64,000 nt of DNA from assembly GCF_029873635.1 (NCBI RefSeq), contig NC_080420.1, forward strand, positions 30,681,032-30,745,031. The letters run 5' to 3'. A program made the position numbers and the translations under genes. Below the pieces are notes generated by a model. It was not told the origin of the DNA, did not search any database, and worked only from the letters and a program-made list of their open reading frames with translations. The DNA is from Malania oleifera. Taxonomy: Eukaryota > Streptophyta > Magnoliopsida > Santalales > Ximeniaceae. Shown here piece after piece: positions 59,201-64,000 of the stretch. Positions within the stretch are counted from its first letter, which is position 1, and each line of letters begins with the position of its first letter.

Positions 59201-60565
59201 CCAAAGGTTGAGACTCAATTTTGCTAGTCTCCTCCAACCCTAAAAGCTCCTGCAAATCTTGCAGCGTCATCCTTCCCCTTCCATGCCACCAGGAATGATG
59301 ACCTATTGATCCTAGTCTTTCGATCATAGACCCAGTTCCAGGAAAGAACCATAATTATTTTGATTTAATTGCCACACAACATTGAATTTTTCTGAACTTC
59401 CTGGAGCACATAACCTTATCCAACTTCAAAACAATTGTTGGCAAACATTCACCAACCCATCTTGCAGAAGATAAGGTAATCCTTATCCACTGACTGCATA
59501 ACTGAAATTTCTCCTACAATCGAACAAAACCTCCAACCCCCACCTTTTCCAAGCACAGACTAACAGTTTTCCTTTCAATCTGCACTAACTTGAAGTATTT
59601 GTCTCCCACCAATTTGTGGAAGTTTTCTTCCATACCCAACTTTGAGTGAATCCATCAAGATCTAGAATAAAGAGCAAGAATGAGAATCATGTTCGTACAC
59701 ACCAAGTACCATGGCCACAATACACTGCGAGTCTGAAACCATTATATTTTTTAAAATCATGACTGCAACATGGATAATTAAGTGCTGAGCATGTTTTGGC
59801 CAGGCCATTTATAATCAGGCAGGCTCCAAAGCCAGGTGGAGTGCCCAAACTTATAACTGGACTCCCTATATTTGCTTACTTTTCACTGCTTTGTCAAACA
59901 TAAATGGAATCTAAAGTAAAAAATCTGAAAAACAGGAAACATAAGATCCAGAATGTTCAAATTTCGTACAAACATGAAATGCATTATGCATAGCCATAGT
60001 CAAGATTGCAAATTTCTTATGATTTTCATGAAGGCATGAGTAACATGACCAAGATCGATTAATCAGCCAATAAGGTTAATTATATTGAAAGATAACATGA
60101 CAGACATGAACACACCAAATTTAAAATAGATCAACCAGATCAACAGCTAGCTCTATTACTCGTTAAATATTATTTAAAAGTTGCACAGGTGCTTGGAAGG
60201 TTACATTATTATAGCACATCATAATTAAATAGTTGCATATTTGTGTTCACCCATCTCCTAAAAATAAAGAATGCTACCCCTCCTCATCTGTCTCCATTTA
60301 TTCACTAGTCATAATCATGAAACAAGAAAATATCTGATCGATGACCCATACTTTGTTAGTTAACATAAAAAAACACACATAGTGAGCAGCTTGAGAATCC
60401 AGTAAGGAACAAATCTTTATATGATTGGCCTAAGTCTAACCTTTCCCTGTTCACACCAGGAAGGCCACCAGCAATCAAAGACATCAATGCCATGCGGTAC
60501 ATATGGTCAGCAATAGACTCAGGACCATTTATTCCATGATTGATCCATCCCTTTCTTTTTGTTGT
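24465..60565 (-). CDS. HDDC2: HD-domain 5'-deoxynucleotidase, HDDC2/YfbR family (5' exon(s) outside window)
   Basis: Seven exons on minus: 60441-60565, 30196-30233, 27718-27828, 27548-27627, 27177-27213, 24678-24719 and 24465-24550. Every border is GT-AG, phases match, and the 519 coding bases read as 172 residues plus TGA with no interruption. Metal-binding HD residues of the family are present: the H of DHMYRM, the HD of VHDIAE and the D of KDFDKVEM, plus the [14 protein letters not shown] loop and the C-terminal [15 protein letters not shown]. Family members remove phosphate from deoxynucleoside 5'-monophosphates. The first exon must encode the N-terminus up to the LCHRLK-like segment and, in plants, often a targeting peptide. 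I did not find it below 64000. Introns are 30207, 2367, 90, 334, 2457 and 127 bp. The intact frame suggests a working gene, but expression across the 30-kb intron is untested. Confidence 0.93.
24678..24719 (-). CDS. HDDC2: HDDC2 exon: [13 protein letters not shown]
   Basis: 42 bp, acceptor TGCGGCAG, donor GCAG/GTAAAA. It encodes [14 protein letters not shown] (first Glu shared with the previous exon), the C-terminal helix region of HDDC2. Confidence 0.92.
25741..26275. mobile_element. possible MITE with imperfect terminal inverted repeats, in an HDDC2 intron
   Basis: The left end (CTAGTCCATGAAGTTTTTCC, TAATTGCACTTCAGT) pairs in inverted orientation with the right end (TAGTGCAATCAAGAAAACTT, TAAGGATTAA), about 40 bp at roughly 75% identity. 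No coding capacity. I could not define a target duplication, so the superfamily is open. Confidence 0.45.
26557..27061 (+). mobile_element. copia LTR (solo or truncated) in an HDDC2 intron
   Basis: Begins TGTTGGGGATGTGGCTCATA, matching the start of the LTRs at 45469 and 55163 (TGTTGTAATCTGTGGCTCATA). It shares the GAAAGGCATG segment, four ACCGTCGACGGTTT-type palindromes (26655-26760) and the R/U5 words GCTCCCGTGGACGTAGGCA and GCCGAACCATGTAA. A (TTT)AAATAGG segment near 26848 is a weak TATA candidate. The right end is uncertain and no target duplication is evident. Confidence 0.8.
27177..27213 (-). CDS. HDDC2: HDDC2 exon: [12 protein letters not shown]
   Basis: 37 bp, acceptor GAACCAG, donor ATAG/GTAACT. 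It encodes [12 protein letters not shown] and ends in phase 1, matching the AG start of the following exon to give Glu. Confidence 0.9.
27548..27627 (-). CDS. HDDC2: HDDC2 exon: [15 protein letters not shown] to DFDK
   Basis: 80 bp, acceptor TATCTGCAG, donor GACAAA/GTATGC. It encodes [20 protein letters not shown] then LVKDFDK. The Asp of KDFDK is the final metal ligand of the HD active site. Confidence 0.94.
27718..27828 (-). CDS. HDDC2: HDDC2 exon: [11 protein letters not shown] to GGGTR
   Basis: 111 bp, acceptor TTTTGATAG, donor AAGGG/GTAGTC. It encodes [20 protein letters not shown] followed by [17 protein letters not shown], a highly conserved block in plant and animal HDDC2 proteins. 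Confidence 0.94.
27950..28000. repeat. (AT)n(GTAT)n microsatellite
   Basis: An AT tract continues into GTAT tetranucleotides, within the HDDC2 intron 27829-30195. Confidence 0.95.
29124..29782 (+). mobile_element. L1-type LINE 3' fragment
   Basis: Encodes the zinc-binding tail of a plant LINE reverse transcriptase ([20 protein letters not shown], about 29145-29204; then [12 protein letters not shown]). One frameshift near 29336 moves the frame to [12 protein letters not shown]...[11 protein letters not shown]. An 18-base A-run at about 29765-29782 would be the poly-A tail. The fragment is 5'-truncated and lies in the HDDC2 intron 27829-30195. Confidence 0.75.
29821..29947 (+). mobile_element. 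Au-like SINE fragment (3' part)
   Basis: The sequence TTGCAGAGGCTATTTCC, then CTTGAACCTGTGA and a CTTGCCATTGGATCAAGGC segment, follows the layout of plant Au SINEs. The 5' part is missing. It lies directly downstream of the LINE fragment. Confidence 0.5.
30196..30233 (-). CDS. HDDC2: HDDC2 exon carrying the HD metal-binding pair
   Basis: 38 bp, acceptor AACCAG, donor AGAAG/GTACC. It completes Arg and encodes [12 protein letters not shown], the segment that names the HD superfamily. It is too short to stand out as a reading frame. Phase and protein order place it between the 60.4-kb and 27.7-kb exons. Confidence 0.92.
31784..32014. repeat. 116-bp tandem duplication
   Basis: Two adjacent copies starting CATGAACCACT-GATTGCC (31784 and 31900), differing at only a few positions by eye. 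Confidence 0.92.
32202..32238. repeat. (TA)n microsatellite
   Basis: About 18 TA units in the giant intron. Confidence 0.95.
32677..32848 (-). repeat. 3' LTR of the copia element, 172 bp
   Basis: Reads TGTTAAAATCCCAATCCC on minus and ends ...TTACA. It directly follows the purine tract. Confidence 0.85.
32849..34018 (-). pseudogene. copia RT and RNase H remnant
   Basis: On minus: [20 protein letters not shown] and [14 protein letters not shown] (about 33890-34010), then the catalytic motif as YVDY (33793-33804) instead of YVDD. RNase H follows: [35 protein letters not shown], then [20 protein letters not shown] (about 33235-33500). Several stops and frame changes are present. The D-to-Y change would abolish polymerase activity by itself. 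Confidence 0.9.
34019..34420 (+). repeat. truncated gypsy LTR, same family as 662-3004
   Basis: Starts exactly at an LTR terminus (TGTAACAACCCGGGATTC). It carries seven TCGTCGACGA-type motifs (34050-34215), a TATA box TATAAATACC at about 34231, a CT-rich leader and then GGATTGAATATCCGAGGCC, the counterpart of GGATTGAAGATCTGAGGCT in the solo LTR. It ends abruptly where copia LTR sequence resumes. Confidence 0.88.
34421..34579 (-). repeat. partial 5' LTR of the copia element
   Basis: Matches 32706-32848 except for a short extra segment (about 15 bp, TGTATTATTTACAA) before ATACTTGGGATTGGG. The first 30 bp of the plus-strand end are missing. Confidence 0.8.
34585..35849. other. HDDC2 giant intron, unassigned
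   Basis: AT-rich. Contains a loose direct repeat (CTTCAAGTTTCT-GGCAATCAAA at about 35100 and 35190). No domain-bearing frame recognised. Confidence 0.45.
35850..36722 (+). mobile_element. L1-type LINE 3' fragment ending in poly-C/poly-A
   Basis: The reading frame 35850-36356 matches the C-terminal region of plant LINE reverse transcriptase and its zinc-binding tail: [20 protein letters not shown] (about 36111-36170), [20 protein letters not shown] (about 36195-36255), LTTLTEF. Decayed continuation includes [11 protein letters not shown] (about 36500). The fragment ends in 19 C then 13 A (36691-36722). The A-run fits a LINE tail, but the C-run is unusual. Confidence 0.72.
36723..37726 (+). 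other. unassigned intronic DNA with short proline/glutamine-rich frames
   Basis: Short plus-strand frames (for example 36797-37009) are interrupted by many stops. The composition recalls plant LINE ORF1, but I see no diagnostic motif. A nine- to ten-base G-run lies at 37182-37193. Confidence 0.35.
37727..39185. repeat. tandem duplication, unit about 730 bp, spanning an LTR insertion border
   Basis: Copy A (37727-38458) and copy B (38459-39185) are close matches by eye. Both run from GCAGCTATGTGGTTCTGG through CAACAATGTC-CAA to GAAGTACGAATATGCAAAG. Each contains about 430 bp of flanking DNA plus the first 300 bp of the Tat LTR end. The duplication therefore happened after the LTR inserted. 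Confidence 0.88.
40380..40899 (+). repeat. 5' LTR of the chromovirus
   Basis: TGTCACGAGC...CAGTGACA. Same length as the 3' copy; about 43 differences, most of them transitions. Confidence 0.92.
40902..40914 (+). other. primer-binding site, initiator tRNA-Met type
   Basis: TGGTATCAGAGCC three bases after the 5' LTR, complementary to the 3' end of plant initiator tRNA-Met. Confidence 0.88.
40983..42681 (+). pseudogene. chromovirus gag-protease, broken
   Basis: The best start is the ATG at 40983 ([17 protein letters not shown]), which opens a coiled-coil-like N-terminus. The retrotransposon gag core follows ([37 protein letters not shown]; about 41310-41515). An extra A in the run at about 41535-41541 shifts the frame. 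The continuation resumes in another frame, with a TAG at about 41671 where Trp is expected. Zinc knuckle [13 protein letters not shown] (C-x2-C-x3-H-x4-C) lies at 41926-41964. Protease active site VDAGATHNF lies at about 42171. The ORF ends at TGA 42679-42681, where Arg CGA is expected. Confidence 0.9.
42688..44058 (+). pseudogene. chromovirus pol remnant with several in-frame deletions and a chromodomain
   Basis: First frame (42688-43314) strings together RT start ([28 protein letters not shown]), the late RT/thumb ([34 protein letters not shown]), the integrase zinc region ([20 protein letters not shown]) and part of the core. The YxDD palm, all of RNase H and the start of the integrase core are missing, yet the frame is kept at each join. 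After a TAG, the second frame (43351-44058) gives the end of integrase and a chromodomain ([40 protein letters not shown]; about 43868-43990). No polymerase activity is possible. Confidence 0.9.
44070..44589 (+). repeat. 3' LTR of the chromovirus
   Basis: TGTCACGAGC...CTGTGACA, 11 bp after the stop of the chromodomain frame; preceded by the purine-rich tract GTGGTGGAGAA. Confidence 0.92.
44595..45468 (-). repeat. continuation of the Tat LTR between two nested insertions
   Basis: Contains a long CT-rich stretch (44800-44970) and words such as GGTTGAC, GGGTTAGG and CCAAGTCAAG that continue after the copia insertion at 55695. No coding content. Confidence 0.7.
45920..46812 (-). repeat. 3' LTR of the nested copia element, 893 bp
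   Basis: Carries several CTGGTCGCACC / GACCAGG motifs (46335-46445) and a CTATTTATAGAC segment at 46274-46285 whose minus reading, TATAAATA, is a good TATA box. Confidence 0.88.
47302..51139 (-). pseudogene. copia gag-pol of the nested element, broken
   Basis: Best start ATG at 51139 ([14 protein letters not shown]). Gag follows ([20 protein letters not shown]; then [10 protein letters not shown] to [11 protein letters not shown]). Zinc knuckle [14 protein letters not shown] at 50345-50386. Protease site reads DSCAT at 50245-50231 instead of DSGAT. GAG-pre-integrase (LWHNRLGH), integrase ([37 protein letters not shown]; 49299-49694). RT frame 47746-48966 is the longest in the window at 406 codons, but its catalytic motif reads YVDE (48196-48207). 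RNase H ([20 protein letters not shown], then KSRHI; 47302-47553). Several stops separate the pieces. The long RT frame suggests a recent insertion despite the damaged active sites. Confidence 0.92.
51163..52105 (-). repeat. 5' LTR of the nested copia element, 943 bp
   Basis: Pairs with 45920-46812. The CTGGTCG array is slightly longer here (51580-51715). Gag starts only about 24 bp inside the LTR, with no initiator-Met primer site between them. Confidence 0.88.
52198..52209 (+). other. primer-binding site of the outer copia element
   Basis: TGGTATCAAAGC, one mismatch from the usual initiator-Met site TGGTATCAGAGC, three bases after the 5' LTR. Confidence 0.85.
52219..55055 (+). pseudogene. 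copia gag-pol of the outer element, deleted and broken
   Basis: ATG at 52219 ([20 protein letters not shown]). Gag is broken by stops (including Trp TGG-to-TAG in FSSW-RR). Zinc knuckle [14 protein letters not shown] at about 52920-52961. Protease site [11 protein letters not shown] at about 53099-53131, intact at DSG. Integrase is reduced to scraps ([27 protein letters not shown]). RT is reduced to GCKWV fused to the palm motif, which reads YVNN (54494-54505). RNase H keeps [18 protein letters not shown] (about 54851-54904). Large deletions remove most of integrase and RT, so it can only have been a passive passenger. Confidence 0.88.
55163..55689 (+). repeat. 3' LTR of the outer copia element, 527 bp
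   Basis: Starts TGTTGTAATCTGTGG and ends TTTTCACAACA. It carries degenerate palindromes (AACCATCGACGGTTTG at 55251) and the R/U5 words CTCCCGTGGATGTAGGCATT and GCCGAACCACGTAA. It gives the uninterrupted form of the site used by the nested insertion in the 5' LTR. Confidence 0.9.
55695..57049 (-). repeat. promoter side of the Tat LTR
   Basis: Contains the CT-rich leader region (56105-56400), the TATA box (56402-56412, minus), GGCCCA-rich DNA (56560-56800) and the terminal GGGGTGTCTACA. The AACAA duplication follows. Confidence 0.8.
57055..59680 (-). pseudogene. possible LINE ORF1-like remnant, split by a hAT element
   Basis: On minus, the part above the hAT element (59078-59680) reads in pieces that recall plant LINE ORF1 or a DUF4283-like protein: ENC...[33 protein letters not shown]. 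The part below (57500-58160) is rich in GGGCC and GCCCA words with short frames. No single motif is decisive and stops are frequent. It is more GC-rich than the surrounding intron. It could instead be other repeated DNA, and I hold this weakly. Confidence 0.3.
58170..59069. mobile_element. non-autonomous hAT element, 900 bp, with a GC-rich interior
   Basis: Ends TAGGGGTGCACA and TGTACAGCCCTA are inverted with two mismatches, flanked by ACCGCCAG (58162-58169) and ACCGCCGG (59070-59077), an 8-bp duplication with one G-to-A difference. Both ends are dense in GGTTTCGGTT / AACCGAAAACC repeats. The interior (58430-58880) is much more GC-rich and has a 150-codon proline/serine-rich frame (58433-58885). 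It encodes no transposase. Confidence 0.9.
59690..60440. other. HDDC2 giant intron, distal end, unassigned
   Basis: AT-rich intronic DNA with no recognised element. The splice donor of the 60.4-kb exon is at its upper edge. Confidence 0.5.
60441..60565 (-). CDS. HDDC2: HDDC2 exon (first in window): TTKRKGW to NRE
   Basis: 125 bp, acceptor TTTCTTACAG at the upper end, donor GGGAAAG/GTTAGA at the lower end. It encodes [20 protein letters not shown], then HMYRM, then LPGVNRE. The R/W region and the H of DHMYRM correspond to substrate- and metal-binding residues of the family. It ends in phase 2 (AG), completed to Arg by the next exon 30 kb away. Confidence 0.93.
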
Positions 60566-62160
60566 CTGTAAGAAAGATTGTGTAAGCATCTAAATAATGC
60601 CAATAAACCATCCAACAGAATACCGTGTTTCTGAAGGAACAACAGATGCTTAATTCCATACAATAACATTATGATCTCAGAAAGTGAAAGAAAACAACAG
60701 GACCCCAAAAGAGCCTATAGACCTCAATAACTGAACTGGCAAAATAACAGTACTAACCACACAATGCATCTAAATTGATTAAAGAAACTGTCTGGTCACA
60801 ATATTTCATATACACAATGGGAGAAAAAAAAGGCAGTGATTCACTTCAAAAAATCAATTAGAGCTGGTGATTCACTTCAAATAAAAACACGAACATAAGT
60901 TCAAGTCCCATTTATGCTTCAATGAAAGGTGTGGATTTTAGGAGGATAAGTGCTCAATAGATGTCAAAAGCAGAAGTCCAATTCCCATTTCTGTTTCAAT
61001 GAAAGGTGAAAATTTTAAAAACCAAGTGCTCAATAGATAGTAAATTGAATAAAAGAATTAAAAAGGAAAACTCACATGAAATGCATCAATTATAATGACT
61101 CAAAATTTTCCCTTCATAGTTAGACTACAGAAGAAACAACACACCCTATCATCTGTGAGAAACCAGTTCAATACCATACCTTTTAAGGAAACCTTGGAAT
61201 CCCTATAGTACCAAGGGAATATACAAAGTTAATTAATGGTTATGCGAACTTGATTCACAATAGTCAAAAAGCAAATGCTTAGCATCAGCAACCACAAATT
61301 TACATACTTCATTGACAATCAAAATCAAGAACTTGAAAGTCAAGACAAGTTGATCGCTATAACTTTCTTTGATTGATCATCATTTGTACTCCCACTTTTG
61401 CTCATTCCTCTAAAGTGTGACTCAAAATATCAAAGTTAGACATTTTGCCCAAAATTCCCTATGACAATTACAATTCTAGACCCTTTCTACACAGTTCAAG
61501 TACATGATGCTATATTATATGCCCATGCAGCATATTTAAACCATTAGGATTGCGATAATGTGCATTTTGTAAATTTCTTATAAATAAAGAAATGTAAAAA
61601 GGGCATCCCCAGGCCATAAGGCTCCCTGCTTTGTGGGGATAGGGGGAGGGTCATCACAGTGTATGCAGCCTTGCCCCTGCTTTTAGCATGTACTTAATAA
61701 AAATATGCTTTGATCCTAGTATTGAGTATATTCGCCATCTTAGTGCATTTCCTTCCAAAAACACAAAAAAAAAAAAACTGTGATATCACAACTGAACAAA
61801 ATAAATGCACATATTTAGAAACAGAAGTTACTAGGATAATCTTACAAATAATGCTGAGATATCCATTTGGAATCCTATAAATGATTTTACAACCATAAAA
61901 AAGTTTAGTTTGGATGGCCTCCATACTTGATTGAACCATACTGCTTAGGTACTTAAAATGCATGACATGCCCCATGCTAGGCCAGGAAATCAAATAGATG
62001 CCAATGCTTAAAATATCCTTCAAGTGTACTCTTCTGTTCAGAGCAGCACATTTAAATATGAGAGTGAGAACACATAATATCAAGCAAACAGTTCCATGTA
62101 AGGCAAAAGTTAATGACCCTTAAAGCACAAAAACCCCTTCATCTTTAAGATTAAAAAAGA
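60566..62160. other. HDDC2 upstream intron, unassigned except a SINE fragment
   Basis: Begins at the acceptor TTTCTTACAG. Two imperfect copies of a segment containing AAGTCC-ATTT-TGCTTCAATGAAAGGTG lie at about 60900-60940 and 60975-61010. No HDDC2 exon encoding the LCHRLK-like segment was found. Confidence 0.5.
61601..61684 (+). mobile_element. Au-like SINE fragment (5' part)
   Basis: GGGCATCCCCAGGCCATAAG, GCTCCCTGCTTTGTGGGGA, then GGGGGAGGGTCATCACAGTG and GCAGCCTTGCCCCTGC follow the 5' half of plant Au SINEs. The 3' half is missing. Confidence 0.6.
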
Positions 62161-62166
62161 TGTATT

Positions 62167-62167
<1 letters not shown>

Positions 62168-62204
<37 letters not shown>

Positions 62205-62208
62205 AGAG
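62168..62208. repeat. (GT)n(GA)n microsatellite
   Basis: GT dinucleotides followed directly by GA dinucleotides. Confidence 0.95.
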
Positions 62209-62520
62209 GGAGGGCAAAGGATCCTTCAGAAACAAAAATTACACGAGAGCAGCCCCCCAATCTCACTGCAAATCACTCCAAGAAATATTCACAAAAACAT
62301 CCAAAGAAAAATCCCAAAGAGAAGCCAAAGAAAAAACTTTGTCTGAAAGTGACACTAGAGGAATAAACCAATCTAGAATATTCTATTATTTCTTTCCACC
62401 CATAGCACCCAAAAAATTAGCAAAACATGCACATTGCCACAAAGCATTTTCCTTCTTTTTGCCACTGAACACCCTAAACTTTATCATAAGAATGGAGCTC
62501 GTCTGCAAGTAATCAGGAAC
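62209..62520 (-). mobile_element. possible LINE RT-tail fragment
   Basis: On minus the frame near 62380-62480 reads WQCACFANFLGAMGGKK, then after a stop NNRIF, resembling the RT zinc-binding tail (WMERNNRIF) of plant LINEs. Short and decayed, so low confidence. Confidence 0.35.
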
Positions 62521-64000
62521 ATTTTGTTACTACAAGGAGAAAAACAGAAAGAAAAAAACATGAACACCCAAACATTCTCTATAAGAGAAGCACTAAACCC
62601 CAGGCAATAACATGTGCAGAGAAACTGTTAAATGAAGGGAGAAAAACATAATATTCAATATTGTCGCTGACCCATCTTTCTCCAGTAATGGATTCCAGCA
62701 AAATTACATTTAGTTTTCAGCACTGTTTTGAATTTTTCAGACTCCCCTTTTCAATATATATATTACAAGGTTTGTATGAGGAATTTCAGCATCTAAATCA
62801 ACACAGAAAAAAAAAAAATTTTTTTTTTTTGAGGGAAAAGGTAGATCACTCAACATCATCAAGATTGAGACGCAGCCATTACTCCATTATCCTCACATTA
62901 GAGGAGCGCAATGGCTTGCAAAGGAGGATTTTTTATTCACCAAAAGTCCATCTGCATGGGTGAAATTTCTCAAGGAACCGTTCCATTTCTTATTGGTTCA
63001 GTTAAGAGCAAACAGACTTGGTTACTTTATTTCTCCGGAGAAGATTTTGAATAAGGGACCATCCAAATGATTTGTGTGCCAGATGGTAAAGAAGCCTCAG
63101 AGTGAAAGAACATGTTTGAAATGTTGGAGGGGTGCGTAAAGGCAAGCAAAACTAGCAAAACAGAGGCAGGAGCTTGTCCAGAAAGTGGAAAGCAAGGAAG
63201 ACAACATCTCAATTTTGGCAGGTTTAGTCACAGCAAAAATCAACAGATAGTGCCAGCAGATCATGGTAATAAAGGGGGAAATATTTCAGAAGTGCCAGAG
63301 GTACCACAGCAGAATATGACAGGAGCCCAGACCAGTGATGGAAAATCCTTCATGGGGCTTTGGCCCAGTTATCAAGGTAGAGCCTATAGTTTATATAATA
63401 AGAATCGGATCATGCTGAACTTAAGTAACGGCCCTAATTCTTTTAGCTTAGCAGAAGCTTCAACAAACTAAGGCCCACTTGAGAAGATCTCAGCCTAATG
63501 GGGCTTTTGGGGGTGAGCCAAAGATAATCCTTCGGATACAAATCCCCACAAGCCCGTAGAAAAAAAAAATAGACTTCTTTCCTCGCATGGAACTAATGAG
63601 CAGCAGACAGAAATTGCAGTGTTGTTTTACTTGGGGAGCTGAGGAATCAGAGACAAGAATGTGCAGCAAGAGAGAGTGATGAAGATGGTAAAAATGGAGA
63701 AGCTTAGTTGGATAAAACTACTGTGTTTCATTACCTTTTGGGCTTCATGTGAAGACAAAGGAAACAATGAGGATGAGGAATGAAAAGACGAATAAGAAAG
63801 GTAAGGATGTCCTAATTTGTAATCAATTGGAACCTCTATGCCTTGAAGAAACAGGTGAGGAAACAGAATCGTCAGAAACTTAGGATTATGAGGAGAGGCA
63901 GTTATAGGATCAGCAATGTACAGATATTCCAACTTTGTAGATGACGAGTTTGTGCAACAGGTTGGTCAAGTGGATTGCAAGGAGGTGGAGAAAGGTGGGT
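62521..64000 (+). other. unassigned repeat-like DNA with decayed frames
   Basis: Plus-strand frames such as 63112-63471 are glutamine/serine-rich and are followed by many stops. The region resembles the unassigned blocks at 36.7-37.7 and 57-59 kb in its GGCCCA words. An A-run/T-run palindrome lies at about 62807-62830. I cannot name it. Confidence 0.3.

Noticed and set aside
1..64000. tRNA and rRNA genes
   Set aside because: No cloverleaf-capable segment with intact A and B boxes was found apart from the SINE.

Overview
The window is nuclear DNA of a flowering plant, probably a eudicot. It is AT-rich, has spliceosomal GT-AG introns, and carries nested copia and gypsy LTR retrotransposons, L1-type LINE remnants, tRNA-type and Au-like SINEs, hAT and Mutator-like elements, and many AT, GA and GT microsatellites. 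I could not identify the species.

The only host gene I can support is an HD-domain 5'-deoxynucleotidase (HDDC2/YfbR family) on the minus strand. Seven consecutive coding exons lie between 60565 and 24465. All have GT-AG borders and matching phases and join into one open reading frame ending in a stop codon. The first exon(s) lie beyond 64000. One intron (30234-60440) is 30.2 kb long and is mostly transposable elements.

Layout. 1-5677: a decayed copia element (plus), split by a 2.3-kb gypsy solo LTR (662-3004, minus). 5756-7333: a copia 3' end and a Tat-type LTR piece. 7334-10600: AT-rich DNA with no supported gene. 10617-13180: a LINE 3' end (minus) interrupted by a 2.06-kb SIRE-like solo LTR. 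About 13400-15436: a Tat-type LTR (minus). 16705-16963: a SINE with a perfect 15-bp target duplication. 17021-17721: a non-autonomous hAT element with a perfect 8-bp duplication. 17961-23081: a Mutator-like element with inverted ends of about 117 bp, carrying a broken gene that joins a MULE-transposase-like N-terminus to a plant mobile domain (PMD). 24465-60565: the HDDC2 gene. 60566-64000: upstream intronic DNA with LINE and SINE scraps.

Inside the giant intron a Tat-type solo LTR (38889-57049, duplication AACAA) holds a chromovirus (40380-44589) and a copia element (45469-55689). The copia 5' LTR in turn holds a second copia element (45920-52105, minus). The order of insertion can be read directly from target duplications. 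No element looks autonomous: every coding region is broken by stops, frameshifts or deletions. Many of the stops and duplication mismatches are C-to-T or G-to-A changes, as expected of long-methylated DNA.

The most unusual shared pattern is that the U3 regions of several unrelated LTR families carry arrays of short CpG-rich palindromes with a GTCGAC or similar core, placed just upstream of the TATA box where one is visible.
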